NCBI RefSeq assembly: GCF_014203595.1
Contig: NZ_JACHJK010000016.1
Location: 62,001-126,000 of the forward strand
Reading direction: 5' to 3'
From: Streptomyces echinatus
Lineage (GTDB): Bacteria > Actinomycetota > Actinomycetes > Streptomycetales > Streptomycetaceae
Length of the DNA stretch: 64,000 nt
Positions 1 through 6,929 of this stretch are shown one piece after another. The first letter of the stretch is position 1. Each line of letters opens with the position of its first letter. The notes below the pieces were generated by a model that made no database searches, had not been told where the DNA came from, and saw only the letters and a program-made list of their open reading frames with translations. Both the position numbers and the translations under genes were made by a program.

Positions 1-1043
1 TACGTCTCGACCTCCAGATGGCGGGTGAGCGGGCGGGGTCCGCCGACGAGGCGGGTGAGCGCGGCGCGGAGCACCGGGAGGGTGGCGGTCAGCGGACCGT
101 CGGGGCCGGCGTGCAGGGGGACGTGGAAGTGGGCGCGCCACGGTGCCGTCACGGGGAGGGCGTCGCCGCTCAGGGCCTCGGGCAGGTCGTCGGTGCCGCG
201 CGGGCCGGCGGGGGTGACGGTGCGGGTCTGGTGCAGGAAGCGGGGCTCGGCGAACGCGGCCAGGGCGTCCCGGACTTCGGGGCGGCCGGGGTGTTCCGCG
301 TGCAGGGCGGCCGACAGCTGCGACTTCACGACGGGTATCCGTGCGGTGGCGAGGGCGTCCAGTGCGGTCCGCGGGTCCTCGAAGGACGTGGCGAGGTGGC
401 AGGTGTCGACGCAGACGCCGATGCGGGGGTGGTCCACGGCGGTGAGCGGGGCCAGGGCGTCCTGGGTGGTCTCGACGGTGCAGCCGGGCTCGGGTTCCAG
501 GCCGATGCGGATGGAGCGGCCCGTCAGCTCCGCGAGCGCGTCCAGGCGTGCGCCGAGGGTGCGCAGGGCCTCGTGTCCCGTGCGGGCGCGTTCGGCGGTC
601 CAGGTGGTGCGCCATCCCAGCGGCAGGGTGGAGACGCTGCCCTCGGTGACGTCGTCGGGCAGCAGCGCGCCGAGGATCCGGGCCAGCGCGGTGGTGTACT
701 CCAGGCGCTCGGGATCCGCCCAGTCCGGCCGGTACACACGGTACTTGACCTCGTCGGAGCCGAAGCCCTCGTAGGGGAAACCGTTGAGGGTGACGACCTC
801 CAGGCCGCGCCGGTCGAGTTCCCCGCGCAGCGTGCGCAGCGCGGACGGGTCGGTGTCCACGGCGCGGGCGGCGTCGTGGGCGAGCCACAGGCCGATGCCG
901 AGGCGGTCGCGGCCGAGCCGGCGCCGTACCGGCTCGCAGTGGTCGCGCAGTTGGGCGAGGACGCCGTCGAGGGTCTCGGCGGGGTGGACGTTCGTGCAGT
1001 AGGCGAGGTGGACGGTCGTGCCGTCCGGATGCCGGAAGCGCAT
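1..1043 (-). CDS. eboE: EboE-like TIM-barrel protein (C-terminus beyond window)
   Basis: The ATG at 1043 lies 3 bases after the stop of the TatD-like gene, and the frame stays open to the left edge, so about 347 residues are seen and the C-terminus is missing. The N-terminus reads MRFRHPDGTTVHLAYCTNVH, the opening expected of the 'metabolite traffic protein EboE' family, a xylose-isomerase-like TIM barrel of roughly 390 residues. Ebo proteins accompany precursor or metabolite export clusters, for example scytonemin in cyanobacteria. The biochemical role of EboE is not established. It is the last gene visible in a coupled minus-strand operon starting at 5499. An eboF-type phosphodiesterase could follow outside the window. 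Confidence 0.85.
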   Translation of the reverse strand, partial: MRFRHPDGTTVHLAYCTNVHPAETLDGVLAQLRDHCEPVRRRLGRDRLGIGLWLAHDAARAVDTDPSALRTLRGELDRRGLEVVTLNGFPYEGFGSDEVKYRVYRPDWADPERLEYTTALARILGALLPDDVTEGSVSTLPLGWRTTWTAERARTGHEALRTLGARLDALAELTGRSIRIGLEPEPGCTVETTQDALAPLTAVDHPRIGVCVDTCHLATSFEDPRTALDALATARIPVVKSQLSAALHAEHPGRPEVRDALAAFAEPRFLHQTRTVTPAGPRGTDDLPEALSGDALPVTAPWRAHFHVPLHAGPDGPLTATLPVLRAALTRLVGGPRPLTRHLEVET

Positions 1044-1046
1044 CCC

Positions 1047-1895
1047 TCACTCACCGCCACGGGCCAGGGAGTTGCCCTCGTGGGTGGCGTCCGGCGGGGC
1101 CACGTCGAGGTCCAGACGTCCGCTGAGCCCGTAGAAGGCGACCGGGTTGCGCCACAGGACCCGGTCGACGTCGTCCTCGGTGAAGCCCTCGGCCAGCATC
1201 AGGTCGGCCACCGCGCGGGTCTTCAGCGGATCGCTGCGGCCCCAGTCGGCCGCGGAGTTGACGAGCACCTTCTCCGGCCCGTACGCGCGCAGGATCTCGA
1301 CCATCCGCCGCTCGTCCATCTTGGTGTCGGGATAGACGGAGAACCCGAGCCAGCAGCCGCTGTCCTTGGCCTCCTCGACGGTCGTCTCGTTGAGGTGGTC
1401 GACCAGGACCCGGTCCATGGGCAGGGCGGACTCGCGGACGGCGTCGAGGGTGCGGCGCAGGCCCGCGAGCTTGTCGCGGTGCGGGGTGTGCACGAGGGCG
1501 GGCAGGCCGTGGTCGGTGGCGAGCTGGAGCTGTGCCGCGAGGGCCTTGTCCTCGGCGGGGGTCATCGAGTCGTAGCCGATCTCCCCGACCGCGACGACCT
1601 GGTCCTTGACGAGATAGCGGGGCAGTTCGTCCAGGACGGCGGCACAGCGCGGGTCGTTGGCCTCCTTCGGGTTGAGGGCGAGCGTGCAGTGGTGGGCGAT
1701 GCCGTGCTGGGCGGCGCGGAACGGCTCCCAGCCGAGCAGGGAGTCGAAGTAGTCGAGGAAGGAGGCGGGTGAGGTGCGGGGCTGGCCGAGCCAGAAGGAG
1801 GGCTCCACCAGCGCGCGGATGCCGGCGGCCCGCATGGCCTGGTAGTCGTCGGTGGTCCGGGAGGTCATGTGGATGTGGGGGTCGAACAGGCGCAT
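1047..1895 (-). CDS. eboB: TatD-like metal-dependent hydrolase of the ebo operon
   Basis: A 282-residue amidohydrolase-fold protein starting MRLFDPHIHMTSRTTDDYQA. The N-terminal DPHIHM corresponds to the metal-binding HxH motif of TatD and PHP-like hydrolases. Other candidate ligands are E in VAVGEIGYDS, H in LVHTPH and H in VLVDHLNE. The substrate is unknown; in ebo clusters this protein is usually called a TatD family hydrolase (EboB). The frame is open further upstream, but the start at 1895 fits the family N-terminus. It shares one base with the stop of eboA (TGATG), so translation is probably coupled. The symbol follows the usual Ebo order and is less certain than the family. Confidence 0.85.
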   Translation of the reverse strand: MRLFDPHIHMTSRTTDDYQAMRAAGIRALVEPSFWLGQPRTSPASFLDYFDSLLGWEPFRAAQHGIAHHCTLALNPKEANDPRCAAVLDELPRYLVKDQVVAVGEIGYDSMTPAEDKALAAQLQLATDHGLPALVHTPHRDKLAGLRRTLDAVRESALPMDRVLVDHLNETTVEEAKDSGCWLGFSVYPDTKMDERRMVEILRAYGPEKVLVNSAADWGRSDPLKTRAVADLMLAEGFTEDDVDRVLWRNPVAFYGLSGRLDLDVAPPDATHEGNSLARGGE

Positions 1896-2536
1896 CAGGA
1901 CTCCTTGCGGGTCTCCGGGCCGGCCAGGGCCAGCACGCGGTACAGGCCGCTGGGCACGGGACGGTCGGCCGCGGTGCGTTCGGCCGCGAAGTCGGTGAGC
2001 ATGCGGGCGAGTTCGGCGTCGGCGTGGGCGCGCTGGGCGAGGCCGGCCACGGCGTCGACGGGGACGCCGGTGAACAGGCACTTGAGGACGGCGTGCCGCC
2101 AGCTGTGCGCGTCCAGGTGGCGGGCCGCGTAGGGGCCGACGGCGGCGGCGATCAGCCGGGTGTCGTTGGTGCGCAGGGCGTCCTCGACCAGCGGGAGCGC
2201 GTCCGGTCCGGACACGAGGTGGGGCAGGGCGAGCAGGACGGCCCGGCGCTCGGCTGCGGTGCCCTGCCGGTAGACGCGGGTGAGCGCGGCGGTGCCGGCG
2301 TGGGCGGCGTGCAGGATGAGGACGCGGGCCGCGTCGGCGTGCCGGCTGCCGCAGCGGCGCCCGGCCTCCGCGAGCCGGAGCTCCCACGCGGTGATCGGGC
2401 CGTGTCCGCCGGGGTGGTCGGCGGCTTCGGCGAGGGCCTGGCGGCACCACTCGCGCGCGGCCGGATCAGGGTGGGCGTCGAGGTGATCGCGCAGGGCGTC
2501 GAGGGAGGGTGCCGCTGCGTCGGTCGAGTGGGTCAC
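1895..2536 (-). CDS. eboA: EboA domain-containing protein
   Basis: A 213-residue protein with a GTG start at 2536, preceded by GGGAG at good spacing. It is rich in Ala, Leu and Arg and predicted all-alpha, like the HEAT-like EboA family of 200-250 residues. Recognisable segments are ITAWELRLAEAGRRC near residue 50 and RLIAAAVGPYAARHLDAHSW near residue 130. EboA has no proven biochemical function. Its family is found almost only in ebo clusters, which supports the naming of the neighbours. It is coupled to the TatD-like gene downstream, and 43 bases separate it from the isomerase gene upstream. Confidence 0.82.
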   Translation of the reverse strand: MTHSTDAAAPSLDALRDHLDAHPDPAAREWCRQALAEAADHPGGHGPITAWELRLAEAGRRCGSRHADAARVLILHAAHAGTAALTRVYRQGTAAERRAVLLALPHLVSGPDALPLVEDALRTNDTRLIAAAVGPYAARHLDAHSWRHAVLKCLFTGVPVDAVAGLAQRAHADAELARMLTDFAAERTAADRPVPSGLYRVLALAGPETRKES

Positions 2537-2579
2537 GGGGTGCTCCCTTCAGCGGTGGCACGGCCCGGGTGGGGCGGCT

Positions 2580-3458
2580 TCACGACTCGCTCCTTCCGGG
2601 TACGGCCGCGGGACGGGCAGCGGCGGCGCGGCGGAGGAAGGGCAGTGAGGTCTCCGCGTGGTGGGGGCCGGCGTGGGAGTGGCGGGGCAGTTCCACGACC
2701 GTGAGGCCCTGGTAGCCGGAGGCGTCGAGGGCCGCGAGGACCGGCGGGAAGTCGATCTCGCCCTCCCCGAACGGGAGGTGGTCGTGGACACCGCGCCGCA
2801 TGTCCTCGATCTGGACGTACCGGAGCCAGGGCGCGGCGGCGCGCACGCAGTCCTCGGGCGGCAGGGGTTCCAGGCACTGGCAGTGGCCGATGTCGAGGGT
2901 GAGGCCGAGGGCGGGCGGGTCGCCGAGGAGCCCGCGCAGGTGGTGGAAGTCGGCGAGGGTGGCGAGGAGGTGGCCGGGCTCGGGTTCGACGGCGAGCGGG
3001 ACACCGGCGGTGCCCGCGGCCTCCAGGACGGGGCTGAGGGACGCGGTGAGCCGCTGCCATGCCGTGGCCGGTTCCCGCACCGTCGGCGGAACGATTCCGC
3101 TGAAGCAGTGCACGGCCCGCGCGCCGAGGTCCGCCGCGACCCGTACCGCCCGCAGGAGCAGGTCCGCGCGCCGGGCGCGGGCCTCCGGGTCCGGGTCGAG
3201 CAGGGAGGGCCCGTGTTTGCGGCGCGGGTCGAGGACGTAGCGGGCGCCGGTCTCCACCGTGACGTCGAGGCCCAGCTCGGCCAGCCGCTTCGCGACCCGG
3301 CGGGTGCGGCCGGCGAGGCCCGGCGCGAGCGGGTCGAGGTGCATGTGGTCGAGGGTCAGGCCGACGCCGTCGTAGCCGAGGTCGGCGAGCAGGGCGAGGG
3401 CGTCGTCCAGCCGCAGGTCGGTGAGGCCGTTGGTGCCGTATCCGAAACGGAGGGTCAT
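2580..3458 (-). CDS. Sugar phosphate isomerase/epimerase (xylose isomerase-like TIM barrel)
   Basis: A 292-residue AP-endonuclease-2/xylose-isomerase-like TIM barrel. The start is MTLRFGYGTNGLTDLRLDDA. Candidate metal ligands are E in LAVEPEPGH, D and H in LTLDIGHCQ, and E near the end in TVVELPRHSH, which fits the Glu-Asp-His-Glu pattern of the superfamily. Its ATG overlaps the stop of the EboC gene by 4 bases (ATGA), so it belongs to the ebo operon. It could isomerise or dehydrate an inositol- or sugar-derived metabolite made with the upstream inositol-phosphate synthase. The substrate cannot be read from the sequence. Confidence 0.82.
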   Translation of the reverse strand: MTLRFGYGTNGLTDLRLDDALALLADLGYDGVGLTLDHMHLDPLAPGLAGRTRRVAKRLAELGLDVTVETGARYVLDPRRKHGPSLLDPDPEARARRADLLLRAVRVAADLGARAVHCFSGIVPPTVREPATAWQRLTASLSPVLEAAGTAGVPLAVEPEPGHLLATLADFHHLRGLLGDPPALGLTLDIGHCQCLEPLPPEDCVRAAAPWLRYVQIEDMRRGVHDHLPFGEGEIDFPPVLAALDASGYQGLTVVELPRHSHAGPHHAETSLPFLRRAAAARPAAVPGRSES

Positions 3459-4381
3459 GTGACGCTCACCTTTCTGGCGAACCGCGCCGCGAGCGGGGCG
3501 AGCGCGGCGATGCACAGCGCGGCGACGGGGGCACCGGCGCGGGCGCACAGGGCGGCCTGGAGGGGGATGGTCGCGCGGATGCCGCCGCCGACGGCGCGCT
3601 GGGTGAGCTGGGGTGAGGGGTGGAGAGCGGCGTGGAGGTAGGGGCGGGCGGCCAGGGCCGTGTAGGCGGCGGTGAGCACCCTGTCGAGCGGGTGCCGGCC
3701 CGTCCGTGGCCGGGCGCCGGCGCTGCCCGGCGGACCGGGGGTGGGTGCGGTACCCCGGCCCGCCGGGAGTTCACGGGCGAGCAGCAGCCCGAGGGCGCCC
3801 GACGTGGTCAGTGCGGCGAGCGGCGGCAGTACGGCTCCCCCGGTGGTCTCGTGCCGGGAGACCGCGGTCAGGGCCAGGGTGTGGGCGCTCAGCAGCGCTG
3901 CGGAGGGCAGGGCCCGGCGCACCGATCCGCGCGCCGGTCCGGTGGCCGCCGCGCCGAGCAGCAGGTCGAGACCGCGGGCCGCCGCCATCGCCACGGGCCC
4001 GGCAGGCGTGCGTTTGAGGACCAGGTCGTACGCCCACACGGTCGCCGCGAGCGGTGTCGCGACGGCGAGGGCGGGGCGGCCGGCGCGGGCGGCGAGGGCC
4101 AGGCCCGCGGCGGTGAGGGCACCGGCCGCGGTGAGGGCGGCCGCGGGGCGGACACGGCCGGAGGGCAGGGGCCGGTGCGGTCGCTCGACGGCGTCTTCCG
4201 TGCGGTCGGCCCAGTCGTTGAGGGCCATGCCGGCCGCGTAGAGGCAGAGGGAGGAACAGGCCGCCAGCAGGGTGCGGCCGCCCGGCCGGCCCGGTACCGC
4301 CGACGCCCCGGCCAGCACGTCCCCGGGTACGGTGAACAGCGCGGGCAGACGCAGCAGTTCGGCCCAGGCGCGCGCGCTCAC
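3455..4381 (-). CDS. eboC: UbiA-like prenyltransferase EboC
   Basis: A 308-residue integral membrane protein starting at a GTG that overlaps the inositol-phosphate synthase stop (GTGA). The Asp-rich motif ALNDWADRTEDAVERPHRPL near residue 60 is the NDxxD prenyl-diphosphate site of the UbiA family, followed by PSGR. Several Ala/Leu-rich segments form about eight membrane helices. The family name UbiA-like protein EboC fits both the sequence and the neighbours. It should transfer an isoprenoid or similar lipid-phosphate group to a polar acceptor at the membrane; the acceptor is unknown. A longer open frame extends upstream but runs through the synthase gene in another frame. Confidence 0.85.
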   Translation of the reverse strand: MSARAWAELLRLPALFTVPGDVLAGASAVPGRPGGRTLLAACSSLCLYAAGMALNDWADRTEDAVERPHRPLPSGRVRPAAALTAAGALTAAGLALAARAGRPALAVATPLAATVWAYDLVLKRTPAGPVAMAAARGLDLLLGAAATGPARGSVRRALPSAALLSAHTLALTAVSRHETTGGAVLPPLAALTTSGALGLLLARELPAGRGTAPTPGPPGSAGARPRTGRHPLDRVLTAAYTALAARPYLHAALHPSPQLTQRAVGGGIRATIPLQAALCARAGAPVAALCIAALAPLAARFARKVSVT

Positions 4382-5499
4382 GCGGCCTCCCCCAGCTGCC
4401 GTCCGAACCGTACGAGGGCCGCGTACTGCTCCGCGAGCGCCGAAGGCCCCTGACCCACCGGGTCCTTGAAGTAGAAGCCGAGATCGGTCAGCGGCCCGCG
4501 GACGCCCGACTCCTGTGCCCGGAGAGTCAGTCGGGCCAGGTCCAGGACCAGGGGCGCCGCCAGCGCCGAGTCGCAGCCCTGCCAGGTGGTCTGCAGGACC
4601 ATGCGGGTGCCGAGGAACCCGTCGAAGGCGATGTGGTCCCAGGCGGTCTTCCAGTCGCCGAGCGCCGGTACGTCGTCGATATGGACCTCGCCCTCGGGGC
4701 TGCCGCCGAGGGTGTCGGTGAGGACGCGTTCCTTGCCGGCGTTCTTGGCGGCGGCGGCCGCGGGATCGGCGAGCGCCGCGCCGTCGCCGCCGCCCAGCAG
4801 GTTGGTGCCGGACCAGGCGCGCACGTCCAGCGCCCGCTGCGCGAACATCGGTCCGAGGACCGAGCGCAGCAGGGTCTGGCCGGTCTTGCCGTCCCGGCCG
4901 GCGTACGGCACACCGCTCGCCGCGGCGGCCGCGGCCAGTGCCGGGTGGTGCAGTCCCGTCGACGGGGTGAAGTTGACGTAGCCGCAGCCGGCGCGCAGGG
5001 CCGCCGCCGCGTACAGCGAGCTCGGCGGCAGGGCCGCGCCGTCGGCGGCCGGCTCGGTGGAGGCCACGTTCACGACGACGGCCCGCTCCAGCCCGCCGCG
5101 CCGTACGAAGTCCTGGATGTCGGCGGTGAAGGCGGCGATCAGCCGCTCGGTGCCGCGGGTGTCGCCGGGGGCCGGCCCGCCCGGCCGTATCTCCGCGTCC
5201 GCGGCGGCGAGTTCGGCCGCCACGGCCGCGGGGAGGCCGTGCGGCAGGACACCGCCCGCGGCCAGTTCCTCCGCCCGTTTGGGCAGCGGGCAGTCCATCG
5301 TGTCGTGGCCGCCGAAGACCAGCGACGTGAGGGCCGGCAGGCCGCTGTCGGCGAACGGGGGCGTCTCGGTGACCATGCCGGTGGGCGGGTGCAGGCCCGC
5401 CGCTACGGCGGCGCAGCCGGCCACGGCGGTGGTGGCGACGGAGCCGCGGGCACCGATCAGCCACACTCCCACGCGGGTGCGGGGAAGGGACGCGGACAT
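4378..5499 (-). CDS. Inositol-3-phosphate synthase
   Basis: A 373-residue member of the myo-inositol-1/3-phosphate synthase family, which converts glucose 6-phosphate to inositol 3-phosphate with NAD as a recycled cofactor. The N-terminal WLIGARGSVATTAVAGC is the glycine-rich nucleotide site. RDGKTGQTLLRSVLG near residue 200 and GTNLLGGGDG near 235 match conserved catalytic-lobe motifs. It is the first gene of the ebo-type operon; in other Ebo clusters this place is often held by a 3-dehydroquinate-synthase-like EboD. The 87 bases upstream must hold the promoter together with the terminator of the preceding unit. It is probably specialised for a secondary metabolite rather than the only inositol synthase of the cell. 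Confidence 0.88.
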   Translation of the reverse strand: MSASLPRTRVGVWLIGARGSVATTAVAGCAAVAAGLHPPTGMVTETPPFADSGLPALTSLVFGGHDTMDCPLPKRAEELAAGGVLPHGLPAAVAAELAAADAEIRPGGPAPGDTRGTERLIAAFTADIQDFVRRGGLERAVVVNVASTEPAADGAALPPSSLYAAAALRAGCGYVNFTPSTGLHHPALAAAAAASGVPYAGRDGKTGQTLLRSVLGPMFAQRALDVRAWSGTNLLGGGDGAALADPAAAAAKNAGKERVLTDTLGGSPEGEVHIDDVPALGDWKTAWDHIAFDGFLGTRMVLQTTWQGCDSALAAPLVLDLARLTLRAQESGVRGPLTDLGFYFKDPVGQGPSALAEQYAALVRFGRQLGEAA

Positions 5500-5546
5500 G
5501 GGCAGCCTCCTTGACGGGCACGAGCCCCGGGTGAGTGGGGGACCAG

Positions 5547-5584
5547 GGCGGCGGGCGGGGGTCCGGCGTCCCCCGCCCGCCGCC
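5547..5584 (-). terminator. Strong hairpin terminator after the ThuA-DUF1080 gene
   Basis: A perfect 15-bp G/C stem (5547-5561 with 5570-5584) and 8-base loop lie directly after the stop of the ThuA-DUF1080 gene and before the inositol-phosphate synthase gene. No U-run is needed for such hairpins in Streptomyces. It should separate the sugar operon from the ebo operon. Confidence 0.75.
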
Positions 5585-5586
5585 GC

Positions 5587-6915
5587 TCACCTGCCCTTGG
5601 CGGGCAGTTCCTTGATCCGGATGTCGCGGAAGGACACGTCGTCACCGGTTCCGTGGTTCTGGATGCCGATGTGTCCGTCGCGCAGGCTCCGGGCCGGATC
5701 GGTGTTGGTGAAATCGTTGATCTTCACGCCGTTGAGCCAGACGCGCAGGCGTTCGCCCTGCACCCGGATCTCGTACGTGTTCCACTCCCCCGGCGGGTTC
5801 AGCGCACGGTCGCGCTTCTTCAGGTCGGCGGACCGGAAGCCGTAGACGGACCCGGTGGTCTTCTCGGGCACGTCGGTGGCGTCGATCTGGATCTCGTAAC
5901 CGTTGTCGACCGCCGACCAGGGGTCGTCCGAGGGCGGGAAGCCCACGAACACCCCGGAGTTGTCGTCGCCGGCGGCCTTCCAGTCGAGCTTCAGCGAGTA
6001 CGAGCCGAAGCTCGACGGGGTGTACCAGAGCAGCCCCAGTCCCCCGGTCGACGTGAGCGTGCCGTCGTCGGAGAGGGTGAAGCCGCCCGGGCCCGCCTGT
6101 CGCCAGCCGTCCAGGGAGGTGCCGTCGAAGAGCGGCCGGTAGCCGTTCTCCGGCCGGCAGTCGGCCCGGGTGTCGCCGATGACCCAGCGGATGCCGCCCA
6201 GCAGGTGCTGCCGGAAGGCGGGGTCGGCGTAGGACTCCTTGGTGTGGCCGCCCCCGGTGTAGAAGGCGCGGCCGCCCTGGTAGTCCTGGCACCAGGCGAT
6301 CGGATGGTCGCCGTTCATGGTGCCGCCGGTGTACGACGTCTCGTCCAGGGAGGCGAGGACGTGGGCGCGTTCGCGCGGGTTCGAGCGGTAGTTGTACCAC
6401 TCGTCCGTACGCTCCCAGGTCCGTCCCAGATGCGAGGTCGCCGGGTGGGCGCGGTCCTCCACGTTCACCGTCGCCGGCTGGATCGCCGGGTGGTTCTGGA
6501 ACCAGGCGCCCGCGAGGCCGCCGTAGAAGTCCCAGTCGTACTCGGTGTCGGCGGCCGCGTGGACGCCCACGTAGCCTCCGCCGTGCCGGATGTACCCCTC
6601 GAACGCGTCCTGCTGGGCGGCGTCGAGGACGTCACCGGTGGTCGACATGAAGACCACGGCGTCGTAGCGGCTGAGGTTCCTGCCGGTGAAGGCGCCCGCG
6701 TCCTCGGTGGTGTCGACGGTGAAGCCGTTCGCCCGGCCGAGCTGCCGGACGGCCTCGACGCCCTCGGGGATGGAGTCGTGCCGGAAGCCCGCGGTCTTGG
6801 AGAAGACCAGGACGCGCTTGGTGTGGGCCGGGTCCGACACGGCGGGTGCGGTCACAGAGCCGAGGAGCAGGGCGGCACCGAGCACCGCGGTGGTGATTCT
6901 GCCCGTGGGTCGCAT
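5587..6915 (-). CDS. Exported ThuA-like and DUF1080 (3-keto-glycoside hydrolase) fusion protein
   Basis: A 442-residue secreted protein with a signal peptide at about residues 1-27 (hydrophobic TTAVLGAALLLGSVTAPAVS). Residues about 33-225 form a ThuA-like trehalose-utilisation domain: VLVFSKTAGFRHDSI, then GGGYVGVHAA and FYTGGGHTKES. Residues about 255-437 are a DUF1080 laminin-G-like domain (FDGTSLDGWRQ, DNSGVFVGFP, EWNTYEIRV, IGIQNHG), a family that includes 3-keto-disaccharide and 3-keto-glucoside hydrolases. It probably acts outside the cell on oxidised glycosides. It sits 14 bases downstream of the exported sugar dehydrogenase gene and should be cotranscribed with it. Confidence 0.85.
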   Translation of the reverse strand: MRPTGRITTAVLGAALLLGSVTAPAVSDPAHTKRVLVFSKTAGFRHDSIPEGVEAVRQLGRANGFTVDTTEDAGAFTGRNLSRYDAVVFMSTTGDVLDAAQQDAFEGYIRHGGGYVGVHAAADTEYDWDFYGGLAGAWFQNHPAIQPATVNVEDRAHPATSHLGRTWERTDEWYNYRSNPRERAHVLASLDETSYTGGTMNGDHPIAWCQDYQGGRAFYTGGGHTKESYADPAFRQHLLGGIRWVIGDTRADCRPENGYRPLFDGTSLDGWRQAGPGGFTLSDDGTLTSTGGLGLLWYTPSSFGSYSLKLDWKAAGDDNSGVFVGFPPSDDPWSAVDNGYEIQIDATDVPEKTTGSVYGFRSADLKKRDRALNPPGEWNTYEIRVQGERLRVWLNGVKINDFTNTDPARSLRDGHIGIQNHGTGDDVSFRDIRIKELPAKGR

Positions 6916-6929
6916 GGTGTGCCCTCCTC

